Shown here piece by piece: positions 27,368-36,011 of a stretch of 64,000 nucleotides of DNA. The notes beneath the pieces are model-generated. The model was given only the letters and a program-made list of their open reading frames with translations, did not search any database and was not told the origin of the DNA. How positions within the stretch are numbered: position 1 is the first letter of the stretch; each line of letters starts with the position of its first letter. Both the position numbers and the translations under genes were made by a program. This DNA comes from Lachnospiraceae bacterium MD335 (GTDB lineage: Bacteria; Bacillota; Clostridia; Lachnospirales; Lachnospiraceae), in contig KE159628.1 in assembly GCA_000403335.2 (NCBI GenBank), forward strand, positions 309,434 through 373,433, written 5' to 3'.

Positions 27368-27383
27368 CCAAAAATTCTGCCTG

Positions 27384-28577
27384 CTATTTTGCTTTTAATT
27401 CACTATAAACACTTGCCATCTGCTCATATGCCTGTTTTAACAGGTTTCTTGAACTGGCAATATTCATGCGGATACATCCGCGCCCTTCTTCCCGAAAAAC
27501 AGTTCCCATATACACACCGACATGTGCCTTCTCAATAAACCATTTTTCCAATTCCTCTTCCGTACAGTTTAACCGGGAATAATCCATCCACAGCAAATAA
27601 GTGCCTTCCCGCGGATATATGTGAAATTCCGGCATATGCTCGGCAAAGTAACTGCGTGTATAAGCTTCATTTTCATTGATATAATCCGTTACCGCGTCGT
27701 ACCAGTCGTCGCACTCCGTATATGCCTTCTCCGCAGCCGTTACTGCAAAAATTGTAGGATTGTGCATTCCTATGCGGTCAATATCATCCTGTGTCTTTTT
27801 TCGCAGCTCGCTGTTTGGAATAACCAAATACGATAAAATAACACCCGGAATGTTAAATGTTTTCGTTGGGGACGCTGCCACAACCAAAAGCTGTCTTATT
27901 TCCTCTTTCAGTGAAAGTGTTGAAATAAAATTGACTCCCGGCGCCGTAATGTCCCCGTGTATTTCATCAGCAAATAAAATCAATTGATGCTTTAAACAAA
28001 ATTCACCAATCTCTGTAAGTTCCTCTTTTGTCCATACACGTCCTACCGGATTATGCGGACTGCACAGGATAAGCATTTTTGTATTCGGCGTTATAATTTC
28101 TTCCAAATGGTCCAAATCAATCTGATACCTGTCATTTTCTAAAATTAACCTGCTCTCCAGCACATCCCTGTTGTTTTTTACTATCGCATTATATAAAGGA
28201 CCATATGCCGGTGTGTTAATGATAACGCTGTCCCCCGGCTGTGTGAATGTTTCTACGCACACGCTGGACGAAATGTTAATTCTTGGGCAAAATAAAATCT
28301 CTTCTTTCTTTACAACCGCAGCATGTTTTCTTTTCATCCATGAGATAAAGCCATCATAAAATGCCTCATTTAAGTCCGTGTAGCCGAAAATCCCATGATC
28401 CACGCAATTTTGAAATCCCTCTATAATCGGTTGGGGCGCACGAAAATCCATGTCCGCAACACCAAGATGAATCAATTCATTGCTTCCATACTTTTTATCC
28501 ATCGTATCCCATCTTCCACAATTTGTATTTCTTCTGTCTACAATTGTGTCAAAATCAAATTTGAGGTTTGACATCAC
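27384..28577 (-). CDS. PatB/MalY-type pyridoxal-phosphate C-S lyase
   Basis: 397 residues, the usual length for MalY/PatB aminotransferase-fold enzymes. The PLP lysine is in AASPTKTFNIPGV, with ILCSPHNPVGRVW and LFADEIHGDI before it. GVADMDFRAPQPI near the N-terminus is characteristic of the PatB group. The reaction is beta-elimination of cystathionine, cysteine or S-conjugates to a thiol and 2-aminoacrylate. It is encoded last in an operon after an NhaC-type antiporter and RidA. RidA removes 2-aminoacrylate, so the context supports the lyase call. The start may be the second of two adjacent ATG codons. Confidence 0.9.
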   Translation of the reverse strand: MMSNLKFDFDTIVDRRNTNCGRWDTMDKKYGSNELIHLGVADMDFRAPQPIIEGFQNCVDHGIFGYTDLNEAFYDGFISWMKRKHAAVVKKEEILFCPRINISSSVCVETFTQPGDSVIINTPAYGPLYNAIVKNNRDVLESRLILENDRYQIDLDHLEEIITPNTKMLILCSPHNPVGRVWTKEELTEIGEFCLKHQLILFADEIHGDITAPGVNFISTLSLKEEIRQLLVVAASPTKTFNIPGVILSYLVIPNSELRKKTQDDIDRIGMHNPTIFAVTAAEKAYTECDDWYDAVTDYINENEAYTRSYFAEHMPEFHIYPREGTYLLWMDYSRLNCTEEELEKWFIEKAHVGVYMGTVFREEGRGCIRMNIASSRNLLKQAYEQMASVYSELKAK

Positions 28578-28594
28578 AGCGCCTCCTTCTTTCT

Positions 28595-30088
28595 TTACTC
28601 AGCTCCTTCTACATCTATTCCGTCTGCCTTATTCAGTGCAACATATTCTGCATAATTCTCGCTGCCCTTTTTAATCTTCATAATACCAATTCCGGTAGCT
28701 GCCCAAATCATGGCAAATATGATACCTGTATAATTTAGACATGCCCACGGAAGATAAGAGAGCGTTGAAACACCCAATGTTGTTGCCATGTACACGCCGG
28801 CTGCCGTCCACGGTGTAATTGGTTCAATAACTGTTGCAGCATCTTCCAGTGTACGGGAAAGGTTTCTTGGTTCCAGTCCGCGTTTTACATAGGTACTGTG
28901 GAACATTTCACCCGGAATCAAGATTGATAACTGACCGTTAGATGTTACAAACACTGCTGTAATACAAGATACAATTGTCGCAAAAATCAATCCGAAGGTG
29001 CTCTTTACAGTCTTCATAATCCGGTTCAATACGATGTCCAACGAGCCTGTAACTGCCAATGTTCCTGCAAATCCATATGCACAAAATGCAATCAATACCG
29101 TACTAAGCATAGATAACATTCCGCCTCGCTGAAGAAGTGTCGGAATATCAGAAATCAGGTTTGCTGCATCAAATCCGGCAATATTTATCATATCCATCTT
29201 AAATCCGCCGATTGCCGCATTAAAGCAGTCTGCCAATTTAAATCCCTGAAATACAACGCCGTTAAACATTGCAACCGCACTGGAAATCAGCATTACCGGA
29301 ATAGTCGGTTTCTTGCGGATGGAACCGTACAATACAATAATTACCGGAAGAATGATTAATGGATTAAACGAAAAAATCTGATGCAGCGTATCTAAAATAG
29401 CAGATACTTTTTCCGGTTCTGTTCCTGATAATCCGCTAAGGTTCATTCCTACAACAGTATATACAATACAGCAGATAATAAAGCCGGGACCTGTCGTCCA
29501 TAGCATATGCCCGATATGATCGTACAATTTAGAACCTGCCGCAATGGGGGCTAAATTTGTAGTGTCAGAAAGCGGAGACATTTTATCTCCAAAATACGCA
29601 CCGGATACAACTGCACCCGCTACAATCGGAAGCGGCGCCCCAAGTCCGGAAGCAATTCCCATTAAAGCAACACCAATGGTTCCTGCAGAGCCCCATGATG
29701 TACCGGTACAAATGGATACGATTGCCGTTACAAGGAATGCCGTTACAATTAAGAATGACGGATTTATAATTTTCAAACCATAATATACCATCATTGGAAT
29801 TGTTCCGCCGATCATCCATGTACCGATTAGGAAGCCTACAATAATTAAAATAAAAATGGCAGGCATTGTCTTGGAGAGCTTTTCTACAATGGAATTCATA
29901 ATCTCATCCCATGTATATCCTAAACAGATTGCGATGACTGCCGCCACCGCCGCAGACACCAGCATCAGTACCTCCGCGCTTAATCCCAGCATTGCATAGC
30001 CTATTCCCAACAGCAAAATCATTGCTATCACTGGTAATGCGGCAAGCAGAAAAGTAGGTTGTTTTTTTTCTCGTGTTTTTTTTGTCAT
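28595..30088 (-). CDS. nhaC: NhaC-family Na+/H+ antiporter (possible amino-acid exchanger)
   Basis: The start is set at MTKKTREKKQPTFLL (30088), preceded by GAGGGA. About 497 residues with 11-12 membrane segments. Family features include ATAIVSICTGTSWGSAGTIG, SGAYFGDKMSPLSDTTNL and the late TPWTAAGVYMATTLGV. NhaC proteins exchange Na+ for H+, and some relatives exchange organic substrates such as malate for lactate. Between RidA and a C-S lyase it may carry a sulphur amino acid or the product instead. That last idea is inference from the operon. Confidence 0.88.
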   Translation of the reverse strand: MTKKTREKKQPTFLLAALPVIAMILLLGIGYAMLGLSAEVLMLVSAAVAAVIAICLGYTWDEIMNSIVEKLSKTMPAIFILIIVGFLIGTWMIGGTIPMMVYYGLKIINPSFLIVTAFLVTAIVSICTGTSWGSAGTIGVALMGIASGLGAPLPIVAGAVVSGAYFGDKMSPLSDTTNLAPIAAGSKLYDHIGHMLWTTGPGFIICCIVYTVVGMNLSGLSGTEPEKVSAILDTLHQIFSFNPLIILPVIIVLYGSIRKKPTIPVMLISSAVAMFNGVVFQGFKLADCFNAAIGGFKMDMINIAGFDAANLISDIPTLLQRGGMLSMLSTVLIAFCAYGFAGTLAVTGSLDIVLNRIMKTVKSTFGLIFATIVSCITAVFVTSNGQLSILIPGEMFHSTYVKRGLEPRNLSRTLEDAATVIEPITPWTAAGVYMATTLGVSTLSYLPWACLNYTGIIFAMIWAATGIGIMKIKKGSENYAEYVALNKADGIDVEGAE

Positions 30089-30116
30089 TTTAAGTCCCTC
30101 CTCGTTCGAATGGCAG

Positions 30117-30491
30117 CTACAGCTCTGCAATTACTTCCACTTCACAAAGCACGTTTTTAGGTAATGTTTTTACTGCAACGCAAGATCTTGCCGGCTTATT
30201 TACGAAGTATTTCCCATATACTTCGTTAAATGCCGCAAAATCTTTCATATCCGCAAGAAAACAGGTTGTTTTTATAACATTGCCAAATTCCGTTCCCGCT
30301 TCTTCTAAAATGGCTGAAATATTTTTCATTACCTGTTCTGTCTGTGCATGAATTTCCGTGCCGACAATTTCTCCGGTACCGGCATCTGCCGGAATTTGTC
30401 CCGATGTAAACAAAAGACCTTTACAGGCGATTGCTTGTGAATATGGACCGATTGCCGGCGCAGCTTTTGCAGTTTGAATTGTTTGATACAT
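30117..30491 (-). CDS. ridA: RidA family enamine/imine deaminase
   Basis: 124 residues, full family length. Conserved marks: IGPYSQAIACKGLLFTSGQI, the Arg in KPARSCVAVKTLP that binds the substrate carboxylate, and the C-terminal CEVEVIAEL. RidA hydrolyses 2-aminoacrylate and related imines made by PLP enzymes, preventing damage to other PLP enzymes. It is the first gene of the operon with NhaC and PatB, and its likely source of substrate is the downstream C-S lyase. The divergent YheO-like gene is the probable regulator. Confidence 0.93.
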   Translation of the reverse strand: MYQTIQTAKAAPAIGPYSQAIACKGLLFTSGQIPADAGTGEIVGTEIHAQTEQVMKNISAILEEAGTEFGNVIKTTCFLADMKDFAAFNEVYGKYFVNKPARSCVAVKTLPKNVLCEVEVIAEL

Positions 30492-30543
30492 ACTCTCCCC
30501 CCTTTACGTTATTATTTTTCATTTACTGTAATTTAATAATATC

Positions 30544-30561
30544 ACTAAAATTTATTTTAGT
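30544..30561. promoter_or_regulatory. Palindrome between ridA and regulator (operator candidate)
   Basis: ACTAAAA TTTA TTTTAGT is a perfect 7-base inverted repeat in the divergent intergenic region, about 55 bases from the ridA start. A partial repeat (AAATTTATTTTA) recurs near 30599. It is a plausible site for the YheO-type regulator, not proven. Confidence 0.4.
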
Positions 30562-30616
30562 AAATACAATTTTGTTTGCTGTTTTTTACGAAAAGACAAA
30601 ATTTATTTTATTCAAC

Positions 30617-30645
30617 TTGTACAATCGCTCCATTCCTAATATAAT
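30617..30645 (+). promoter_or_regulatory. Promoter of YheO-like regulator
   Basis: TTGTAC at 30617, a 17-base spacer and a perfect TATAAT at 30640. The ATG is at 30677, preceded by a G-rich ribosome binding site (AGGGGGG). Confidence 0.7.
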
Positions 30646-30676
30646 AAACTTATATACTTTGTTAGGGGGGTTGACT

Positions 30677-31360
30677 ATGACAAATGACAAACCATATCTT
30701 GCGCTGACCGCTGCCGACAAGGCAATTATGGAATCCTACGCGGCAATGGTGCCAAATTTAGGAGAATATCTTGGCGAAGGGTATGAAATCATTTTGCACA
30801 GTTTGGAAAATTTGCACCATTCTGTTATTCAAAATGTCAACGGACATTATTCCGGAAGAGCAAACGGCGCTCCGATTACGGATTTGGCGCTTTCCATGTT
30901 ATCCAAAATTGAACAGGACCAAAGTCATGCCAATATCTGTTATCTGAACCGTTCGAAATCAGGCGTGCCTCTGCGCTCGTCCACTATTCCCATTTTCGGA
31001 GAACATCAGAGAATTATTGGATTACTTTGCATTAATTTTTATACGGATATTCCTTTTTCTTCCGTTTTAAAGAAATTTTCCTTTGATTCTCCTGTTGTAC
31101 CGCCGATTTCTCCAGAAATTCGGGAAAATTTTGCGGAAAGTACGGACGAACTGATCGAAACGGCGCTTATGGAAATAAAAAATGTGATTATGGATGACCG
31201 GACGATTTCTTCGCAAAATAAAAACAAGGAAATAATCCTTGAGCTCTATCATAGGGGGATTTTTAATATTAAGGATTCCGTGATTAAAGTGGCGGCACTT
31301 CTTGGCATTTCAAAAAATACGGTATATATGCATATCCGTAATGTGAAAGCGAAAGAGTAA
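30677..31360 (+). CDS. YheO/DauR-type transcriptional regulator
   Basis: 227 residues from MTNDKPYLALTAADK. The N-terminal YheO-like PAS domain (about 20-130) includes YEIILHSLENLHHSVI and IGLLCINFYTDI. The C-terminal helix-turn-helix is visible in VIKVAALLGISKNTVYMHIRNV. The open frame runs upstream, but the promoter and ribosome binding site fix this start. Relatives control amino-acid catabolic genes (DauR acts on D-arginine use). Here it is divergent from ridA-nhaC-patB and probably responds to an amino acid handled by that operon. Confidence 0.9.
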   Translation: MTNDKPYLALTAADKAIMESYAAMVPNLGEYLGEGYEIILHSLENLHHSVIQNVNGHYSGRANGAPITDLALSMLSKIEQDQSHANICYLNRSKSGVPLRSSTIPIFGEHQRIIGLLCINFYTDIPFSSVLKKFSFDSPVVPPISPEIRENFAESTDELIETALMEIKNVIMDDRTISSQNKNKEIILELYHRGIFNIKDSVIKVAALLGISKNTVYMHIRNVKAKE

Positions 31361-31380
31361 TGCTGCGTATATGTGATTTT

Positions 31381-31413
31381 ACCCCCTCAATATGTTTTGG
31401 CTTTTGAGGGGGT
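31381..31413. terminator. Terminator after YheO-like gene
   Basis: ACCCCCTCAA and TTGAGGGGGT form a perfect 10-base stem with a 13-base loop, 20 bases after the stop. The U tract is short (TGCTTTG). Confidence 0.75.
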
Positions 31414-31479
31414 GCTTTGATGGATAATTATATAGAACAAAGACTTATTTTTGAAAATGCAGCCGTTTTCCTAATCAAA

Positions 31480-31911
31480 TTAATCTGTAAAATTTTTCCG
31501 TATATACTCTATTCCTTTCTCGCTTCGTATTTTTTCTAATAGTTCTCTTTTTTTCTTCTCATCCATCATACCCATATAAATTGTCTCATTTGGCAGCGTA
31601 CGAAACAACTCCCAAATTTCTCTTGCAATATGCTCTTTTTCAATATATTTGTTTTCCAGTTGTATAATATTCGACTTTTCTTCTACTTCAAATATAACAA
31701 TATTCCCGCGAACGCGGATACTTTTGGGAACCGCATATTCTGGGAATACCACACCATATTCCTTTACTGCTTTATCAAGCAGATCATCAAAAATGTCTGT
31801 TTGAAAGGGTCTCTTATACCGAAATGTTTTAAGCTCCAAACCATACTTTTTTAAATATTCTTCATCTACATAAAAATAAACTACTCCATTGTCTGTCCTC
31901 TCTATTTCCAT
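31480..31911 (-). CDS. Hypothetical protein
   Basis: 143 residues, soluble, alternating charged and hydrophobic residues, with a helical C-terminus (DEKKKRELLEKIRSEKG). The start at 31911 has AGGAGG close before it. I do not recognise a family. It stands alone and converges on the YheO-like gene. Base composition is more AT-rich than its neighbours, and the ~650 bases upstream contain a decayed regulator, so the area may have been acquired. Confidence 0.6.
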   Translation of the reverse strand: MEIERTDNGVVYFYVDEEYLKKYGLELKTFRYKRPFQTDIFDDLLDKAVKEYGVVFPEYAVPKSIRVRGNIVIFEVEEKSNIIQLENKYIEKEHIAREIWELFRTLPNETIYMGMMDEKKKRELLEKIRSEKGIEYIRKNFTD

Positions 31912-32078
31912 ATGCCTCCTGTTATTTGTTTGTAATAATATCTATAAGTCTGCCTCTGCTGCCCATTGTCTAAAATATGATATTTTTCTTTCTGACTAGT
32001 AATACGGACAATATTTGTAATACAAATTCCATGCAATAATTATTGATATTATATTGACTGAGCAAAGGAATTATACAA

Positions 32079-32276
32079 ATGAAACAATAAATAAGAAGAG
32101 AGCGAAATATCGGCAGTAATCTCAAAATTCTCTGGAAAAAACACAATATTTCACAAGAAAAACTTTGTGTACTGTTACAAAGCCGCCAAATATCAAAAGT
32201 ATCAATACTGCCCGATTTTTCTTGCAAAACATGTGTTTCTATTATTAATATTATAATATTAGTTGTATATTATTAA
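32079..32276 (+). pseudogene. Decayed Xre-type helix-turn-helix regulator
   Basis: The frame reads MKQ, stop, then IRRERNIGSNLKILWKKH and NISQEKLCVLLQSRQ, followed by SILPDF before unrelated residues and a stop at 32276. This is the start of an Xre/Cro-like domain. The segment between helix 2 and the later helix (normally about SRSTLAKYE...) is missing, and a stop follows the third codon. It is therefore a remnant. It is too short and too broken to be functional. Confidence 0.55.
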
Positions 32277-32553
32277 CTTACTATAACAAGTATGAAGTCA
32301 TAATACAAGAAAAATGATATTTCATAATAGATAAGCATAAAAAATACAAACTATTTACAGCTTAGGAGTTCGGAATCCTTTAACTACACTGTTTATTGGA
32401 TAAATTAGAACGGATCGCATATTTTATTAATCACCAAAAACATTTGTTCCTGCAATTAGTATTCTAATACTTATTTAGGATTACCAAACTTCTATAACAA
32501 CTATAGAATGAAATCATTCAATTGTGAAAGAATACAAACAGCAGAGGTGAGAA

Positions 32554-32784
32554 ATGGAAGATAAATTTGGATATATGGAAATCCGACTCAATGAATTATT
32601 AAAGAAAAAAGGATTAAGTAAAAACAAGTTATCGTACAAAGCAGAAATGAACTGGAAACAAATTGATAATTACTGCACCAACAACATTACCCGCTTAGAT
32701 GTTTTTGTTCTATGTAAGCTTTGTACCGTATTAGACTGTAAGATAGAAGATCTGCTCGTTTTTCATCCTTCCGAAACGAAATAA
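32554..32784 (+). CDS. Small Xre/Cro-type transcriptional regulator
   Basis: 76 residues, nearly all one helix-turn-helix domain: IRLNELLKKKGLSKNKLSYKAEMNWKQI and VFVLCKLCTVLDCKIEDLLVF. Proteins of this size are common in mobile elements and as antitoxin-like or autonomous regulators. No partner gene lies beside it. The start at MEDKFGYMEIRL has AGAGGTGAG in front; the internal ATG is an alternative. About 280 AT-rich bases upstream hold no gene. Confidence 0.8.
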   Translation: MEDKFGYMEIRLNELLKKKGLSKNKLSYKAEMNWKQIDNYCTNNITRLDVFVLCKLCTVLDCKIEDLLVFHPSETK

Positions 32785-33399
32785 CTTTTGCAGAATATTT
32801 CTAAAAACAGCGCAATATAGAAATGAAGAATGATTACATTTGACACAGATTTTTGGAAGCCAACCTGCTAATTGAGTGTACGCAAAAGGAAATAAAACAC
32901 AGTATAAGGAAGACATTTTGATACAAACTGAATTAAAACCGCTTATTGGGGGAGCATATTTATAAATAACTTTTGAAAAAGAAAAATGTATTTACCCCAA
33001 CTACGGAGGTATCACCATGTACGGAATTGATTTATGAATGAAAGAACATCTAAACATTATTGCTTTTACCGAATACCTGAAAAACTGTTGCTACGCTATT
33101 TAAAAGGAAGACGCTGTCTGCTATACCTATGCACAAAGGATGTTTTAAACAATAAGTCTGTTTTTCGCAGACGGCGCAGCGCTTCCGGCTTGGATAACTG
33201 CCTCAATTATTTCTCTTGAAACAGGTCTGTCCTGAAATTTCCGGATTCTTCTTCTAGTGTAAATTACATCTCCATTCATAGTAAATCTCAATAAAGTTCT
33301 TATCCATTCTTGCATCCGTTATTCTGTCATGCTATTATTAAGAAAAAATCCGGATTTTTTAATGGGCAGTATGCCATTGGCAGAAAGGGAAGGCACGCA
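32785..33399. other. 615-bp gap without a supportable gene
   Basis: I see short open stretches in several frames interrupted by stops, and a strong ribosome binding site (GGAGG) before a six-codon open stretch MYGIDL near 33017. This looks like decayed coding sequence, but I cannot assign it. Confidence 0.4.
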
Positions 33400-34731
33400 A
33401 TGAAACTAGACCTAAATTCCACACAGACCACACGGTATCTACAGGTTTACAACTATTATAAGGAATTAATTACGACCGGACGCCTTGTGGGCGGGACGAA
33501 AATGCCCTCCATCCGACGCTGTGCACAGCAATTAGGCTTGAGCCGCACAACGATCGAAACGGCGTATCTTTGCCTTGCGGCGGATGGTTATATTATTTCC
33601 CGCCCGCAGAGCGGATACTATGTCACGGGACGCGCTGTCCATAAAACCGCTGATAGCAGTGCGCATGGCTCCTACGCAAATCCTGCGCAAACTATTCGCT
33701 ACAATTTCACGTCTAATAACGTTGATGCCGATAGTTTTGATTTTAATCTTTGGCGGCGTTACATCAAAAGCACGCTGCGGCAGGACGGGCGGATGCTGAC
33801 ATACGGAGAACCGCAGGGAGAATATGAACTGCGGGAAGTTATCTGCAAATACGTTATTAATAAGCGCAACGCTGTCTGCCGTCCCGAAAATATTGTAATT
33901 GGCGCAGGATCGCAAACGTTGTTGAATATTCTGTGCCCACTTATCAGGCAACGCAGGAACGTATGTTTTCACGATTCGCGTTTTGCCCAGGGCATGGTAA
34001 TCTTTGAGGACTATGGCTTTGCGCTTGTAAAAAACAGGAAAAATGCCGATATTTTGTACATGACGCCCTCACATATGACATCGCTTGGCGACGTCATGAA
34101 CGTGGAAAAACGCCTTGCAATGTTGAAGGAATGCGCGGAACATGACAGACTGATTATTGAGGACGATTATGACAATGAATTTCGATATTTCAGTAAACCT
34201 ATTCCCTGTCTGCAAGGGCTTTCGGGCGGCGATAATGTAGTTTATCTGAGCACATTTTCCAAGCTGCTGCTGCCCTCTATCCGGCTGAGCTTTATGATTC
34301 TGCCCGACGCATTGCTGCCATTGTATGAAGAAAAAAAAGCACTTTATAACCAAACAGCGTCCAAATCAGAACAGCTTGCGCTCTGCCAGTTCTTGCGGGA
34401 CGGACACTTGGAAAGTCAGATTCGGAAACTGAAACGGCTATACACTAATAAGGCAAAAGCATTATCTGCAGAATTAGAACATGCGTTTAGCAAAAATGCA
34501 ACCATCTATATGGGGGAATCCGTATTTTTGGTCCATTTGAAAGTGAAATGCAAAATAAGCAGCATTCAACTGTGTGACAAAGCACGAAGCCGCGGATTGT
34601 CAGCTTTTGCCTTTGGCGGCAAGGAGGAAAAAGGATATGCGCATATCGCTCTGTCCTGCTGCGAAGTTCCGGTAACAGAGTTTCCAAATGCCGCAGCGTT
34701 GTTAAAAGAACTTGTTGAACAGGAATATTAA
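33400..34731 (+). CDS. MocR/GabR-type regulator (GntR HTH plus aminotransferase fold)
   Basis: 443 residues from MKLDLNSTQTTRYLQ, preceded by AAAGGGAAGG. The N-terminal GntR winged helix covers about 10-75 (GTKMPSIRRCAQQLGLSRTTIETAY). A class I aminotransferase-like domain follows with the PLP lysine in LSTFSKLLLPSIRLSF and the Asp/Tyr region IIEDDYDNEFRY. MocR proteins use PLP-bound amino acids as effectors, often to control vitamin B6 or amino-acid genes. No obvious target is adjacent: downstream is a tRNA, and upstream is decayed DNA. Confidence 0.92.
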   Translation: MKLDLNSTQTTRYLQVYNYYKELITTGRLVGGTKMPSIRRCAQQLGLSRTTIETAYLCLAADGYIISRPQSGYYVTGRAVHKTADSSAHGSYANPAQTIRYNFTSNNVDADSFDFNLWRRYIKSTLRQDGRMLTYGEPQGEYELREVICKYVINKRNAVCRPENIVIGAGSQTLLNILCPLIRQRRNVCFHDSRFAQGMVIFEDYGFALVKNRKNADILYMTPSHMTSLGDVMNVEKRLAMLKECAEHDRLIIEDDYDNEFRYFSKPIPCLQGLSGGDNVVYLSTFSKLLLPSIRLSFMILPDALLPLYEEKKALYNQTASKSEQLALCQFLRDGHLESQIRKLKRLYTNKAKALSAELEHAFSKNATIYMGESVFLVHLKVKCKISSIQLCDKARSRGLSAFAFGGKEEKGYAHIALSCCEVPVTEFPNAAALLKELVEQEY

Positions 34732-34949
34732 CGAAAACAGGAACTTTGTTCGAAAGGAATTCCCAGGACAGTGGCGGTGATTTCCAAATTTTGAACCATG
34801 CAACCAAAACATGAGTTTATCTTGAGATTGTGAAGGTTTTGACAAAATGAAATTGTGATTGGGACTGTACGAAAACAATGCGAAAGTGACATTTTTAAAG
34901 CTGATAATAAAAATTTATAAGAAATATTTGGAATATATTAAAAAAATAC

Positions 34950-34977
34950 TTGCAATTTTTCTACAATGCATTATAAT
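34950..34977 (+). promoter_or_regulatory. Promoter upstream of tRNA-Pro locus
   Basis: TTGCAA at 34950, a 16-base spacer and a perfect TATAAT at 34972, followed 17 bases later by the tRNA remnant and then the intact tRNA. Transcripts from here would carry both. Confidence 0.65.
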
Positions 34978-34993
34978 AGATAATGCATTGTAT

Positions 34994-35043
34994 CGTTGCA
35001 TGGCCCAGTTTGGTAGAGCGCTGCGTTCGGAACGCAAAGGCAG
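34994..35043 (+). pseudogene. Truncated tRNA-Pro copy (5' two-thirds only)
   Basis: The sequence from CGTTGCA through GGTAGAGCGCTGCGTTCGG to about 35043 lines up with the 5' part of the intact tRNA-Pro that begins at 35064. It covers the acceptor 5' strand, D arm and anticodon arm with the same CGG anticodon. The T arm and the 3' acceptor strand are missing, and the sequence changes to AT-rich spacer. It cannot form a tRNA. Confidence 0.65.
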
Positions 35044-35063
35044 TTATAAAAAATTTCATACAT

Positions 35064-35137
<74 letters not shown>

Positions 35138-35146
35138 TTTTCCTTG

Positions 35147-35180
35147 AAAATACGGGCTTTTTTGAAAGCTCGTATTTTTT
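35147..35180 (+). terminator. Terminator after tRNA-Pro
   Basis: AAAATACGGGCTTT and AAAGCTCGTATTTTTT form a long stem with a short loop and a run of T, 10 bases after the tRNA. Confidence 0.85.
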
Positions 35181-35668
35181 TGCTGTCATTTTTTGATGAA
35201 GATTTAGACGTGGGGAAGATTTTCCGACTGGAAAAAAGGGAGTGTTCCAAGGATTGAAAAAGGGGGCGTTCCAACAAAGTTCCAACAAAATTTAAGATAA
35301 TGTATGCCAAAGGGTTTTTAAAAGGGGTCCTGGGGAAAAATACTATTTGAAATATTTGGACGTGGTTTAAAGGTAATATAGAGGGTTATAGAGTGTCCAA
35401 CAGTAGACTGGAGTTTAAGATTTATATAAGGCACTGTCAGTCTGTTTCAAATGTTTCAACTTTTTTGTGTTATAAGAATGTCTGTATTGAAATGGATACA
35501 GGCATTTTTATTTTTTAAAGTGCACTTTTAATCATGCTCTAAAAAGAAAAAGGGTAAATGAGATATGTTTCAGGGAGTAAAAACTGCTGCAATTATATGC
35601 TCATATTAAAAGCAACTGGCTTTTAATAAATGCCAGACTTTACTGTCACACTGGATGTTTGCGAAAAT
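35181..35668. other. Gap after tRNA with an orphan terminator
   Basis: No supportable protein gene in about 490 bases. At 35477-35516, AATGTCTGTAT and ATACAGGCATT form a hairpin followed by TTTTATTTTTT, a good rho-independent terminator on the + strand with no gene in front of it. A small RNA ending here is possible, but I see no convincing promoter. Confidence 0.45.
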
Positions 35669-35839
35669 TTACTCAAATGTTATCTTTCCGTACACTTTCT
35701 CAAATTCAATAATATGTTTTTTCATGAGAACTTCCACCTCCTTGTTGGCTGAACGCGCATTGTACTCTGCCACATAGCTGAACTTTTTCAGTATTTCATT
35801 CTCTACGCGAACCGTAAACTTAGATATTTTTCTTGCCAT
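35669..35839 (-). CDS. Arc-like ribbon-helix-helix DNA-binding protein
   Basis: A 56-residue protein starting MARKISKFTVRVEN at 35839, with AAAGGAG ahead, and ending at a TAA at 35669. The beta strand ISKFTVRVE, then helix ENEILKKFSYVAEYNARS, the turn residue region SANKEVEVL and helix MKKHIIEFEKVY give the Arc/MetJ fold. Such proteins bind operators as dimers of dimers. It is divergent from the gene at 36012. The ~170 bases between them contain short inverted AT-rich stretches that could be its operator. It probably represses itself and that neighbour. Confidence 0.8.
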   Translation of the reverse strand: MARKISKFTVRVENEILKKFSYVAEYNARSANKEVEVLMKKHIIEFEKVYGKITFE

Positions 35840-36011
35840 ACAAACCAACTCCTTTAAGGCTTAATGACTTCATTATAACGGCAAAAAGACGGCAAGTTTC
35901 TTATTGACGGCATTTTGACGGCATAATATAATTATGAATAAAATATCAGCAAAATATACCCAACAATCCTATGTTATGAATCCTAAAGGGATATTTACGA
36001 AAAGGAGAATC

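Noticed and set aside
33034-33219. 61-codon frame after a strong ribosome binding site
   Set aside because: Sequence is rich in Arg and Cys without domain pattern, and the ribosome binding site points to a different, immediately stopped frame.
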